64,000 bases of DNA from Ktedonobacteria bacterium (GTDB lineage: Bacteria; Chloroflexota; Ktedonobacteria; Ktedonobacterales; JACDGC01), in contig DAIDGU010000070.1 of NCBI GenBank assembly GCA_027459785.1, positions 42,438 through 106,437 on the forward strand, in the 5' to 3' direction. The first letter of the stretch is position 1, and every line of letters starts with the position of its first letter. The position numbers were made by a program, and so were the translations under genes. The notes beneath the pieces are model-generated. The model was not told the origin of the DNA and did not search any database. It saw only the letters and a program-made list of their open reading frames with translations. This document shows, piece after piece, positions 54,085 to 63,224 of this stretch.

Positions 54085-55773
54085 ATGTCGCAGCCATACG
54101 ATCCGAATCAGCCACCGAGCGGTTATCCGCCCGCGAACAATCCCCAGAATCCCCAGCCGCAATATCCCCAGAATCCCGCACCGTCGCAGCCGCAATATCC
54201 GGCTCCATCACAGCCGTATCCTCAGCCGCCGCCGTATGGGCAGCCGCCCGCGCCATCACAGCCTTATACACCGCCGCCAGCGCAACCGTACCCAGGCTAT
54301 CCACCAGCGTCGCAACCATATCCGGGCTATCCGCCGGCGTCGCAGCCGTACCCTGGCTATGCCCCGCCATCACAGCCTCAATACCCACCGGCGTCGCAGC
54401 CCTATGCCCCAACCACGCCGAACTACGGCGATGTGCCGCCGGGATCACAGCCGTACACCGGCGCGCCGCCGCAGCCGTGGCCCGCGCCCTCGCAGCCGTA
54501 CACGGGCGCGCCGTCGCAGGGCTGGCCCGCGCCCGTCGCCGTGGCGACCGAGGCGCGTCCTACGAGCAGCGGCTTGCCGGGCTGGGGGCTGCCCGTGGCG
54601 CTGGGGGCGGTCGTGCTGATCCTGATCGCGCTCTTCCTGACCGGTTCCGACTGGGCCGCTGGCGGCTTACATGCCGGCATCCTGGCAGCGGTCGCCGGGC
54701 TGGCCGCGCTGACCTACGCGGCGGTGCGCGCCGCTGGCAAGCAGATGACCAGCCAGGTGATCGGCCTGGGCCTTGTCGGCGTGATCCTGGTCGCCCTCGG
54801 CGGCGCGGGCATCGCGTTCCAAATGCCCCTGCACACCGCCCAGGCAAGCTCGTTGGAAGCGCAAGGCCAGTGGCAGCGCGCCATCGATGAATATGCGCTC
54901 GGAGGGGCCACCGCGCCCGGCTCCGAAGACATCGCCCGCATCTATAACGAATGGGGCGAGCAAGAGAGCGGCAATGGTCAATACCAAGCGGCCATCGGCA
55001 ACTTCGATACCGTGATCACGTCGTATACCGCCGCCACGACGGGCGTGGCTCGCGCGAAAAAAGACGAAGCGAGCGCCTATCTCGGCGAGGGCGAACAGGC
55101 GTTGCAAAGTGGTGATTACACCAGCGCGGTGCAAGCCTTCCAGAAGGTGACGACCAGCCAACTCAGCGCGACCGACGCGAGCAAGCTGCACACCGATTAC
55201 GCGAAGGCGTTGCTGGGCGAAGGCCAGGCCCAGCTCAACGGCGGCTCATGCCAGAATGCCCTGACGATCTACCAACAGTTGGCGCAGCAATTCGCTGATA
55301 CGGCGTCGGGCCAGACGGCCAGCACGGCGCTGAAAGCGCCCCAGGCGGTGCAAGGGCAATTTACCGGGGCCATCACGCCGCCATCCGGCGATATCCCTGT
55401 GGCGCTGCTCGGCCAAAACTTCAAAGTCAATGTGCAGGCCCAGACGGTCAAGGGGACGCTCATCGCCGCCGCGCTGATTCAGAGCGATGGCACCTTCACC
55501 TTCAAGCCAGTGAAGCTGGCGACTTACGATTTCCTCTGGGGCTTCGTCGATTCCAGCACCAAGCAACTCGTCGGCGTTGTCATCCCCATTGACTCAGCCG
55601 GCAATCCCACGTTGGTCTTCACGATGCTGCCGCTCTGCACGAACGTGTTGCCCGCGCTCGACACCGGCGTGCATGCGCGCTTCTTGACGCAAGTTCACCT
55701 GGGCGCTTTCACCGTGGACGCTCCCACCGACCTCGTGAGCAAGGCCACGGTGCGGGTGGCCTTCACGCGCTAG
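54085..55773 (+). CDS. Proline-rich membrane protein with TPR-like repeats
   Basis: This 562-residue protein has a disordered N-terminus of about 150 residues made of Tyr-Pro-Gln/Ser units (SQPYPGYPPA repeated), then three hydrophobic segments (LPVALGAVVLILIALFLTG, LHAGILAAVAGLAALTYAAV, QVIGLGLVGVILVALGGAGI), and an outer part with TPR-like helices (EWGEQESGNGQYQAAIGNFD, GEGEQALQSGDYTSAVQAFQ). The last 150 residues look like a beta-rich domain. I do not recognise a specific function; assembly or cargo binding at the cell surface is inferred. GAGGAG precedes the ATG at 54085. Its stop shares a CTAG with the convergent rpoN stop. Confidence 0.75.
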   Translation: MSQPYDPNQPPSGYPPANNPQNPQPQYPQNPAPSQPQYPAPSQPYPQPPPYGQPPAPSQPYTPPPAQPYPGYPPASQPYPGYPPASQPYPGYAPPSQPQYPPASQPYAPTTPNYGDVPPGSQPYTGAPPQPWPAPSQPYTGAPSQGWPAPVAVATEARPTSSGLPGWGLPVALGAVVLILIALFLTGSDWAAGGLHAGILAAVAGLAALTYAAVRAAGKQMTSQVIGLGLVGVILVALGGAGIAFQMPLHTAQASSLEAQGQWQRAIDEYALGGATAPGSEDIARIYNEWGEQESGNGQYQAAIGNFDTVITSYTAATTGVARAKKDEASAYLGEGEQALQSGDYTSAVQAFQKVTTSQLSATDASKLHTDYAKALLGEGQAQLNGGSCQNALTIYQQLAQQFADTASGQTASTALKAPQAVQGQFTGAITPPSGDIPVALLGQNFKVNVQAQTVKGTLIAAALIQSDGTFTFKPVKLATYDFLWGFVDSSTKQLVGVVIPIDSAGNPTLVFTMLPLCTNVLPALDTGVHARFLTQVHLGAFTVDAPTDLVSKATVRVAFTR

Positions 55774-57254
55774 CACGACACGGGAGCGGGGGCCAGGCGG
55801 TTGCGCCGCAACCGCGACGGCAGGATGTTGATCTCCTCACGATACTTTGCAACCGTGCGGCGCGCGACATCCATGCCCTGGCTGTGCAACATGGCGGTGA
55901 GTTGTTCGTCGCTATAGGGATGATGGAGATCTTCATTCTCGATCAGGTGCGCGATGGCTTCTTTCACCTGGAGGGATTCGTTGAAGAAGTCATCGAAGGG
56001 GACGGTTTTGCCATTGGGCAGCAGGACGAATTTGCCATCGGTGGCGCGACTGACGGTGGATTCATGCAGGCCGATCAGATCGCCGACATCTTTGCGCGTC
56101 AGCGGCTTCAGACCCGACGGTCCGTTTTCCAGGTAATCGTACTGCATCTGGATGAGGGCGTCGGCGACGCGCTGCATCGTGTGCCAACGTTGGCGCAGCG
56201 CCGAAAGCAGGTTATTCGCCTCTTCGATGCTGCGATGGATGTGTTCGCGCTCGTTCTTCCCCGTGCTGATCTCGCCCTTTTTCATCAACTGGCGCACCTC
56301 GCGGTATGAATCGGAGATGCGCAGATCCCAGCGCCGCTGTTCCACGATGTCGGCCTCGAAGCCGTTCGCCGTGCGGCGGATGACCACGTCGGGCCGGACG
56401 GGCGGTGCGCCGGTCGCCACGCCGCTGAGGTCGGGGTCGAACCCGTGGGCCGGGAAAGGATGCAATTTCTGGCTGATGAAATTCAATTCGATCTCGATCA
56501 GGCGCGGCGCGATGCCGATCTCGCGGGCGATCTCGCGGAAGTGTTTGGCGGCGAGGTCGTCGAAATGATCGCGGATCAGTTGCTCGGCCAGGGGACGCGG
56601 CTGGCCAGCCTCGCGCAGCCGTTCCAGTTGCAGCAGCAAGGCTTCCGCGATGCCACGCGCGCCGATGCCCGGCGGGTCCAGTGATTGCATCGCGTCCAGC
56701 ACCGTTTCCACGCGCTCCGGTGCCACGCCCAAAACGACCGCGGCATCGTCGATGATGTCGGCGGGCAGCAAACCCTGCGAATTCAGGCTACCGATCAGAT
56801 ATTCCGCGATGGGCGCATCCGCCGCCGGCACCATCGCGCGCAGCACCAGCAACAAGCCCGCGCCATATTCGGCACGCCCGCTCACGCGCACCAAGGGATC
56901 TTCATCATTGTCATCAAAGGAGCCGGCGCTATTGAGGGAGTGGAGGGAGTTATCCCAGTCATCGCGCCCTTCGGGGGCCATGTCGATATCAGGCGTGCGC
57001 TCGTCTTTCTGCCGCGTTCCCAGCATGCAGTCGCAACGTTCGCCGGCAGCCGCATTCATGGGAAAGTGGCAGATCGGGCATAGCTCCCACTCTTCACCCT
57101 CTAACGCGGGATTTTCCGCCAGGGCATTCGCCAGATAGGCTTGCAGTTCCTGACCGGGATATTGTAACACGCGCACCGCCTGAATCTGATTCAAGGACAG
57201 CTTTTGCGTGCGCTGGACGAGTAAGTCACTTGATGTATAGAGCGATTGATCCAT
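55770..57254 (-). CDS. rpoN: RNA polymerase sigma-54 factor
   Basis: RpoN directs RNA polymerase to -24/-12 promoters and needs an AAA+ activator. The 494-residue protein has the glutamine-rich region I (LVQRTQKLSLNQIQAVRVL), the core-binding region (LLVLRAMVP, SLDPPGIGARGIAEALLLQL), a DNA-binding part with LTRKDVGDLIGLHESTVSRAT, and the RpoN box ARRTVAKYRE near the end. Between region I and the core is an insertion with C59, C62, C74 and C76 (CPICHF...CDC) that looks like a zinc knuckle and is not usual. No activator gene is in the window. The ATG at 57254 has GGGAGGAAG upstream. A matching promoter is seen before the GlsB-like gene. Confidence 0.95.
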   Translation of the reverse strand: MDQSLYTSSDLLVQRTQKLSLNQIQAVRVLQYPGQELQAYLANALAENPALEGEEWELCPICHFPMNAAAGERCDCMLGTRQKDERTPDIDMAPEGRDDWDNSLHSLNSAGSFDDNDEDPLVRVSGRAEYGAGLLLVLRAMVPAADAPIAEYLIGSLNSQGLLPADIIDDAAVVLGVAPERVETVLDAMQSLDPPGIGARGIAEALLLQLERLREAGQPRPLAEQLIRDHFDDLAAKHFREIAREIGIAPRLIEIELNFISQKLHPFPAHGFDPDLSGVATGAPPVRPDVVIRRTANGFEADIVEQRRWDLRISDSYREVRQLMKKGEISTGKNEREHIHRSIEEANNLLSALRQRWHTMQRVADALIQMQYDYLENGPSGLKPLTRKDVGDLIGLHESTVSRATDGKFVLLPNGKTVPFDDFFNESLQVKEAIAHLIENEDLHHPYSDEQLTAMLHSQGMDVARRTVAKYREEINILPSRLRRNRLAPAPVSC

Positions 57255-57467
57255 TGCGATCCACTTCCTCCCAAAAATACCGCCGGGAACGTTTAAGGGA
57301 CTGGCGGCCTATCCGGTTTCCTAAAGTGCAAATCGCGTGCCAAGAACGGGTCCACCCCTGATGTCAGAAAAAAATTTTATGAAACGATAGCACATTGATA
57401 TCGCAACATCGACGAGGCAGATGGGCGAGCGCCGCCGGCGCTACGGACGGCGGATGGTTTCCCCCAT

Positions 57468-58112
57468 TTACGCCTCCGGCAGCGCGATCAAGTGGGTGCG
57501 CAAAGCATGCGCGACCGCCTCAGTACGGTTGGCCACTCCCAGCTTGTGATAGATAACCGTCAGATGGAACTTCACCGTGCGCTCCGCCAACCCCAGGTGG
57601 TCGCCGATGGCGCGGTTCGGCAAGCCCTGCGCGCTGAGCGCCAGGATGGTGCGCTCGCGTTCGGTCAAGGTGGCGGGGACTGCGCCGGTTTGCAACATCT
57701 GCCCCATTGTCGCCAACACCCGACCCGCGACCTTCGGAGCCAGCCGCGCGCCACCGGCCATCACCGCGTCTATCGCCTGCAACACCTCTGGCATACCGGC
57801 ATCCTTGAGTAGATATCCGCGCGCCCCCGCCTGAACCGCCCGCATGATATGTTCGTCGCTGCCATACGCCGTCACCACGATGACCTGGGTAGGCAAGCCT
57901 TCCTGGTGCAGTGCCTGTAAGAGGCCCACGCCGTCCATGCCAGGCATTTCCAGGTCCAACAACGCGATATCCGGCGCACTGCGGCGGATCAGCTGCAATG
58001 CCTCAGACCCATTGCCGGCCTCGCCGCAGATCGTGATGTCGGGGCGCGTCGCCAACATCGCCCGTAAGCCTTCACGGATGATCGGATGATCATCGATCAA
58101 CACGACCCGCAT
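57468..58112 (-). CDS. NarL/FixJ-type response regulator
   Basis: This 214-residue regulator has a receiver domain (MRVVLIDDHPIIREGLRAML; phosphorylated Asp in DIALLDLEMPGMDG; switch Thr in VIVVTAYG; Lys in GYLLKDAG) and a LuxR-type HTH (LTERERTILALSAQGLPNRA, VKFHLTVIYHKLGVANRTEA). It starts at the ATG at 58112 whose first base is the last base of the sensor kinase stop (TAATG), so the two genes are translationally coupled and the kinase is its partner. The target promoters are unknown; the GMC oxidoreductase gene next door is one candidate. Confidence 0.92.
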   Translation of the reverse strand: MRVVLIDDHPIIREGLRAMLATRPDITICGEAGNGSEALQLIRRSAPDIALLDLEMPGMDGVGLLQALHQEGLPTQVIVVTAYGSDEHIMRAVQAGARGYLLKDAGMPEVLQAIDAVMAGGARLAPKVAGRVLATMGQMLQTGAVPATLTERERTILALSAQGLPNRAIGDHLGLAERTVKFHLTVIYHKLGVANRTEAVAHALRTHLIALPEA

Positions 58113-59380
58113 TATACCGGCACCTCCACTGGCAGGGGCAGCACTGCCGCCACCTGCGTCCCCGCGCCCCTGGCGCTGATCACCTCGCACGTGCCACCCA
58201 CTGCCGCAACCCGCTGGCGCAACGCGATCAGCCCGTAGCCGCCCTGCGCGGTCGGGAGCGCGCCAGCACCGGCGTCGAACCCCTCGCCGTCATCCGTCAC
58301 CGTCACAAACAAACGCGCGCCCGCGCGCGTCACCTCAACCTGAATGGTCTGCGCCTGGCCGTGCTTGAGCGCATTGCGCACGCTTTCCTGGCAGATGCGC
58401 CAACACACCTCGGTGAGCAACGGCGGAAGGGGCTGACAGTCGGAGGCCAGCCGCACCGTCAGGGTCGCCGGCACCTCGGCGCGTAGCGCCGCAAGGCGCT
58501 GTGCCAGGGAGGTCGGCGGGGCGAGCGCCAGGATCGCTGCCCGGCTCTCGCCCATCGTGGCGCGTGCCAGGTCGCGCGCCCGCCGGACGAGGTCGGGTGC
58601 AGGTGCCGGCGGATCGTCTGGTGGTGCCAAGGCGGCATCCAGGTGCATCACGGTCGCGGCCAGCCCTTGCACCAGGGTATCATGCATTTCGCGCGCCAGG
58701 CGGGCGCGTTCGTGCAGCGTCGCGTTCTCGGCAGCCTGATCGGCGTAGGCGCGCAGTTGCGCATGTGCGATCTGCAACTCGGCGAGCAGCACCTCACTCC
58801 GCTGGCGCGCGCTCCGTTCGCGCATGCCCAGGCCGGTGAATGCCTGCACGAACACCGCGCCTTGCACCCAAATGCCGAATTGCGCCAAGCTGAATAATCC
58901 TGTATGCCCGACGCCCAACGCGAGCGCCACGCACAGCAAGAGCAACGTCAGGCGGCTTTCGCGCAACGAGCGTGTCACGCGGGCAAAGGCCACCACCCCG
59001 TAACTGCTGATGAGCAATGCCGGCAAAATGAACGGACCAGCCAGCGCGCTCCCCAAGCCATAGAGTACGACCAACCCCACCCACAGCGGCACCCGCCAGT
59101 GCGGCCACGGCCACAGGCGCGGTTGCAGCCAAAATAGCCCCCAGAAAAGGAGAACGGCGGTGAACCCATGCGCCGGCACCGCTGTGAAGACATCCAGCCA
59201 CGGGAAGCGCCGCACGAGGAGGAACCCCGGACGAATATGCCAGCCTGCCAGGTATTCCAGAACGGAAATGGCGATAGCGACGCCCACCAGTTCCAGCGTG
59301 ATCCATAGCAAAAAAGGCCGATCGGGCAAGGCACGCCATTGCCGCCAACGACGACGGATACGCTGCATAACCGTTGGCAT
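58112..59380 (-). CDS. HisKA_3-type sensor histidine kinase
   Basis: This 422-residue membrane kinase has five or six N-terminal hydrophobic segments forming the sensor region, with no large extracellular loop, then a short coiled linker (LLAELQIAHAQLRAYADQAA), the HisKA_3 phosphoacceptor box ERARLAREMHDTLVQGLAA with the conserved His, and an HATPase_c domain (RICQESVRNALKHG, VTDDGEGFD, GGYGLIALRQR). It resembles LiaS/DesK-type kinases that sense the membrane state. The ATG at 59380 with GGGGAGAG upstream is preferred over an earlier GTG. It overlaps the response regulator by one base. Confidence 0.92.
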   Translation of the reverse strand: MPTVMQRIRRRWRQWRALPDRPFLLWITLELVGVAIAISVLEYLAGWHIRPGFLLVRRFPWLDVFTAVPAHGFTAVLLFWGLFWLQPRLWPWPHWRVPLWVGLVVLYGLGSALAGPFILPALLISSYGVVAFARVTRSLRESRLTLLLLCVALALGVGHTGLFSLAQFGIWVQGAVFVQAFTGLGMRERSARQRSEVLLAELQIAHAQLRAYADQAAENATLHERARLAREMHDTLVQGLAATVMHLDAALAPPDDPPAPAPDLVRRARDLARATMGESRAAILALAPPTSLAQRLAALRAEVPATLTVRLASDCQPLPPLLTEVCWRICQESVRNALKHGQAQTIQVEVTRAGARLFVTVTDDGEGFDAGAGALPTAQGGYGLIALRQRVAAVGGTCEVISARGAGTQVAAVLPLPVEVPV

Positions 59381-59435
59381 GGCTGACTCTCCCCGACTCA
59401 CTCACTGGCACATTCCATCGATTCGACCCCATCGT

Positions 59436-61484
59436 CTACATGCTCGCCTTGATCGCCTGGGCGGCACGGTGCGCGAGGGCGAGGATCGTCAGCATCGGGT
59501 TCACGCCGGAAGCCGTCGGGAAGGCGGAGCCATCCGCGACGAAGAGGCCGCGCACGCCGAAGACCTGATTATCCGGCCCGCTGACGCCGCGCCGCGCATC
59601 CGCCGCCATGCGGCACGTCCCCATCTGGTGCGCGCTGAAAAGCATGACGCGGTTCGGTTCCAGGCCGCGCGCTTCCACCTCGCGCAGGAAGGCGCGCAAG
59701 GCATCGGACGCCAACACGTCGCCGCCATCCGTGGGGACATCGAAGGTGGTCATGCGCGTATGCAGCGTCCCCACGCGCGTCGCGCCTGCCGCCAGGTGCA
59801 GCCGCAGGCCAGCGAGCGTGCCTTGCGTCAATTGCCGGCGCTCATGCTCGCCCAGCGGATAGTCCACCACCGGCTCGCCGTGCTTATCCAGCGTCACGCG
59901 CCCGCCGTTCTTGTCGCGCACCAGCACGATCACTGGCGCGGCCTGGCGTAACTTGATCATATCCTCTTTGTGCTGGCGACCGGACTCCCAGGGCAACGCC
60001 TGCGCCATCAGGCCCGGATGCCCCGGCGCGACCTCGAACTTGAAGCCGTAGCCATCCACCGGACGACCAAATTCATCGGAATAGCGCGTTTGCAGCGAGC
60101 CTTCCCAGCAGCGGATCGCGTCGGGGTAGAAGCCGGTCAGGGCCACGACCGGATGCAGCCGCAGATTGCGCCCCAGGTGCGGATTGCTGATGCCGGAGCG
60201 CAGCAGGATCGCCGGCGAATGCAGCGCGCCAGCGGCGACCACGACCGTCTGAGCGCGTACCGTCACGCGATGTCGCGCGCCCGTCAGCGGATCGACCGTC
60301 GTCGCCACCACGCCCGCCGCCGCACCCTGCTCAATGATCACACGCTCGACGGAGGTATTGACCAAGAAGCGCGCCCCGTTATCGGCGGCATCTTGCAGAT
60401 AGGTCAGCAGCGTGGACTGCTTGCGACTGTAGGGGCAACCATAGCCACACGCGCCGCAGCGTTGGTCACAGTGGTCGGCGTTGCGTGGGATCACCCCCCA
60501 GTGCCAGCCTAATTTTTCCGCGCCCCGCTCGATGACGGCGTTATTCGCGTTCGGATTGCTATCCGCCGTGTTGACGCCGACGCGCGCTTCCACCGTCGCA
60601 TAATGGTCAGCGAACTCCTGGCCGGCGAAGCCCGCTAGTCCGAAGTCGCGCTCCCATTCCTGCAAAACGACCTCCGGCGCGCGAAACGAGGTGGACCAGT
60701 TGACCACCGTGCCGCCGCCCAGACAACTGCCAGCAAGGATCGCCATGCTGAGATCTTTTGTCGCCTGCAAGCCGCGTTTGAGGTAGACCTTGGGCATCAT
60801 CTCGGCCTCGCGTCCGGTGAAGTCGGCCTCGTTATAATAGCCGCCCTTCTCGACCACGATGACCGATTTACCTGCTGCCGCCAGTTCCGCCGCCACGACG
60901 CCCCCACCCGCGCCGGAGCCAACGACCACGGCGTCCGCCGTCAGCGTCAGATCGCCAGTGACGGCGAGCGGCTGGATCGGTTTCGCCAGGCTGGGCGGCG
61001 GGGGGGGTGGGGCGAAGTCCAGCGCGGCCCAGTTCGGGTTTGTGCCGCCATCCGGGGCGGGCGCGGCATAAAAGACGAACGCCGCCAGGCGCTTGATCGC
61101 CTGAAAACCCTGGCGCAGCTTAGCAACATTCGAGTTCGCCATCCCACGCAGCGCCCGTTCGCGCAGTTCCGCTGGCATGCGCAGGAAGCCGACCGGACGC
61201 CCGACGAGCAGCAGCCCGCCGGCGGGGCCGCGCACGATCCCCAACAGTTGCCGAAACTCGGCGCGCGTCTCGGCATCCTCCACCGCGAGGGTATCGGCGA
61301 TGCCCTGGGCCACCTGCATCGCGCTCGCCGGGCGGCGCAGCAACCCATGCGTGTCGGCCTCGGCTGGCACCGGCAGCGCGGGGATCAGCGTCTCGCAGAT
61401 CGCCTCCAACAACCGCATATCGGCGGCGTTCAGCCAGGGCTTCGCGGCGGTGGTGACGGCAGGTGTAGCGAGCGTCTTAGCCAT
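59436..61484 (-). CDS. GMC family FAD-dependent oxidoreductase (long-chain alcohol oxidase-like)
   Basis: This 682-residue protein has an N-terminal helical region of about 200 residues (a gluconate-2-dehydrogenase subunit 3-like segment, LEAICETLIPALPVPAEAD), the FAD-binding ADAVVVGSGAGGGVVAAELAA near residue 200, GSCLGGGTVVNWSTSF, the Cys-containing CGACGYGCPYSRKQS, and the C-terminal SAHQMGTCRM and GVNPMLTILALAHRA, which hold the catalytic His and Asn. This layout matches long-chain alcohol oxidases. No Tat signal is seen. I start at the ATG at 61484, nine bases after GAGGAG. The substrate is inferred as a fatty or terpenoid alcohol and is not proven. Confidence 0.88.
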   Translation of the reverse strand: MAKTLATPAVTTAAKPWLNAADMRLLEAICETLIPALPVPAEADTHGLLRRPASAMQVAQGIADTLAVEDAETRAEFRQLLGIVRGPAGGLLLVGRPVGFLRMPAELRERALRGMANSNVAKLRQGFQAIKRLAAFVFYAAPAPDGGTNPNWAALDFAPPPPPPSLAKPIQPLAVTGDLTLTADAVVVGSGAGGGVVAAELAAAGKSVIVVEKGGYYNEADFTGREAEMMPKVYLKRGLQATKDLSMAILAGSCLGGGTVVNWSTSFRAPEVVLQEWERDFGLAGFAGQEFADHYATVEARVGVNTADSNPNANNAVIERGAEKLGWHWGVIPRNADHCDQRCGACGYGCPYSRKQSTLLTYLQDAADNGARFLVNTSVERVIIEQGAAAGVVATTVDPLTGARHRVTVRAQTVVVAAGALHSPAILLRSGISNPHLGRNLRLHPVVALTGFYPDAIRCWEGSLQTRYSDEFGRPVDGYGFKFEVAPGHPGLMAQALPWESGRQHKEDMIKLRQAAPVIVLVRDKNGGRVTLDKHGEPVVDYPLGEHERRQLTQGTLAGLRLHLAAGATRVGTLHTRMTTFDVPTDGGDVLASDALRAFLREVEARGLEPNRVMLFSAHQMGTCRMAADARRGVSGPDNQVFGVRGLFVADGSAFPTASGVNPMLTILALAHRAAQAIKASM

Positions 61485-61589
61485 AGGGGGAATCTCCTCA
61501 GCGGGGGTTGCGCCTACGCGGCGCAGGGGGGCGTCGTGCTGTGACGCGGTGTGCCAACCAGCGGCAGGGGCCACGGGCATATTTGCTGT

Positions 61590-61617
61590 ATTGTACCGCT
61601 TTTTCGCACGACCGCAA
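61590..61617 (-). promoter_or_regulatory. Predicted promoter of the GMC oxidoreductase gene
   Basis: On the minus strand a -35 TTGCGG (61612-61617) and a -10 TACAAT (61590-61595) are 16 bp apart, about 105 bp upstream of the ATG at 61484. Confidence 0.55.
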
Positions 61618-61667
61618 GATCGATCTGGTGCAAAGCATGCTATGGATGTGGTATCCTGTAGACAAAC

Positions 61668-61740
61668 GCGCCAGTAGCTCAGAGGAAAGAGCACCCGCCT
61701 TCTAAGCGGATGGTCGCAGGTTCGAATCCTGTCTGGCGCA
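61668..61740 (+). tRNA. tRNA-Arg (anticodon UCU)
   Basis: The 73-nt sequence folds as a standard tRNA: acceptor GCGCCAG/CTGGCGC with discriminator A, D stem GCTC/GAGC, anticodon loop CTTCTAA giving UCU (reads AGA), T arm GCAGG-TTCGAAT-CCTGT. The top pair of the anticodon stem is a C-A mismatch. CCA is not encoded (ACCG follows). An integrase gene lies just downstream and points toward the tRNA, so the 3' end is probably an attachment site. Confidence 0.95.
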
Positions 61741-61747
61741 CCGCATC

Positions 61748-61784
61748 AATGCTCATGTCAGAGGTCATCCGATATGAGCATTTT
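61748..61784 (+). terminator. Hairpin after tRNA-Arg
   Basis: AATGCTCAT (61748-61756) and ATGAGCATT (61774-61782) form a 9-bp stem followed by TT, a probable tRNA terminator. Two TGACAGCCA direct repeats follow (within 61790-61814) and could be integrase arm sites. Confidence 0.55.
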
Positions 61785-61817
61785 GTCATTTGACAGCCAA
61801 ATTGACAGCCACCGGAA

Positions 61818-62969
61818 TCATTCCTCTGTTCCGGGCTGTTGAAACAACTCATCCAACCGATTAGCAGCGTCAGTTACCAATGGTTGAATAACATGCGTAT
61901 AGGTATTGGCGGTCAGCGAAATCTGACTATGCCCCAAGACTTCCATCACCACCCGAAGCGGAACTCCCTGAGCTAACAGCAATGATGCGCAGGTGTGGCG
62001 CATATCGTAGAAACGCATGCGCTCTAATCCAGCTTTTGCCAGCAGACGATGAAATGAGCGCGTGACGTTCCGACCGCCGAGGGGTGTTCCAAGAGACGTA
62101 GTAAACACCAAGCCAAAATCATTGGCCCAATGTTCACCTAAAGCCGCTTGATCTTGTGATTGCCTATCTCGATGTAAAAGTAAAGCATCAAGAGCAAACT
62201 GCGGTAATGCCAAATTGCGACGTCCGTTATCCGTTTTGAGCGGCTCCAACATAAACTTCTTTTTGTTGTAAACCAACTCTACTTGAATGGTCGCCGTCTT
62301 GCTCTCGAAATCGATATCTTGCCAGCGGATACCTAACGCCTCAGACTTACGCAGTCCAAGCGCGAGAGCAACGGTAAAAAGCGCCTCTAATCGGTCGCCC
62401 TTGATATTTTCAAGGAGAATACGCGCCTCCTCTGGCTTTAAAAACTTCTGCTTGACCTTTTGTGCCTTTGGGAGCGTGACAAGACTTGCAACATTACGTT
62501 GCACCATGCCCCATCGCAGCGCTTGATTCAAGGCATTCCGCAGGATACCATGCGCAATCTGCACCGTTCGAGGCTTGTACCCTCGTGCAACCAGCGCATT
62601 TACAAAACCTTGTACATCCAATGGTGTTAGCTTTGATAAAGCAATCTTTCCTAACATGGGATTGATGTATAAACGCACGTTCTCATCATACAAATGATGA
62701 GTGCGAATACGTCTTCGCGGCGGCTGAACCACTTCATCAAGCCACTTCCTCATAAACTGCTCAACTGTCATCTTGTCACTGACAATCAACACATGTTGCT
62801 GCTGTTCCCGTAGAGCAGCGGTAAGTTGCTCTTGAACCTCTTTCCGCGTGTCGCCATAGAAATACTTGCGCTTGCGTTTCCCCTCAGCATAACCGAGGTT
62901 CAAGACGGCCACCCAACGGCCATCTTCCCGCTTATAGATCGACCCTTCATTCTGTCCCCGTTTCCCCAT
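61818..62969 (-). CDS. int: Tyrosine-recombinase integrase of an integrated element
   Basis: This 383-residue phage-type integrase has an N-terminal arm-binding region (GSIYKREDGRWVAVLNLGY), a SAM-like core-binding domain (TVEQFMRKWLDEVV), and a catalytic domain with the first Arg in ALGLRKSEALGIRW, Lys in EPLKTDNGRR, the box-II Arg in YDMRHTCASLLL (Tyr stands where His is common), His in LGHSQISLT and the nucleophile Tyr in ANTYTHV. It faces the tRNA-Arg gene 78 bp away, the usual layout for elements integrated in tRNA genes. The sequence is more AT-rich than the chromosome. The ATG at 62969 has AAGGGG upstream. Confidence 0.93.
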   Translation of the reverse strand: MGKRGQNEGSIYKREDGRWVAVLNLGYAEGKRKRKYFYGDTRKEVQEQLTAALREQQQHVLIVSDKMTVEQFMRKWLDEVVQPPRRRIRTHHLYDENVRLYINPMLGKIALSKLTPLDVQGFVNALVARGYKPRTVQIAHGILRNALNQALRWGMVQRNVASLVTLPKAQKVKQKFLKPEEARILLENIKGDRLEALFTVALALGLRKSEALGIRWQDIDFESKTATIQVELVYNKKKFMLEPLKTDNGRRNLALPQFALDALLLHRDRQSQDQAALGEHWANDFGLVFTTSLGTPLGGRNVTRSFHRLLAKAGLERMRFYDMRHTCASLLLAQGVPLRVVMEVLGHSQISLTANTYTHVIQPLVTDAANRLDELFQQPGTEE

Positions 62970-62972
62970 CCC

Positions 62973-63224
62973 CTACACCCCTTGCTCTTGCTGAACGCTC
63001 GCCACCTGACGAGCCACATACGCTTGCAACTCACTGGCAGGAATGCGCCGCGCCCGCCCAATCTTGAGGCTGACAACTTGCCCCTTCAACACCAATTCGT
63101 ACATAAGCGAACGGCTCAGGTTCAACACCTGAGCCGCCTCGATCACCGTCAGCAACAATTTAACCGGTACATGCTGCTGGTCGCTATTCCCCGACCGCGA
63201 CACCGTTCCCGTTGCCATCGTCAT
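62973..63224 (-). CDS. Excisionase-like small HTH protein
   Basis: This 83-residue protein has a MerR/excisionase-type winged helix of the helix_turn_helix_17 kind: LLTVIEAAQVLNLSRSLMYE, then LVLKGQVVSLKIGRARRIPASELQAYV. Such proteins direct the integrase toward excision or regulate it. The start at 63224 is favoured by GAGGGGG nine bases upstream; the frame is open further 5' but that would overlap the upstream gene more deeply. It overlaps the Rep-like gene by about 40 bp and ends three bases before the integrase start, so the three genes form one operon. Confidence 0.8.
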   Translation of the reverse strand: MTMATGTVSRSGNSDQQHVPVKLLLTVIEAAQVLNLSRSLMYELVLKGQVVSLKIGRARRIPASELQAYVARQVASVQQEQGV

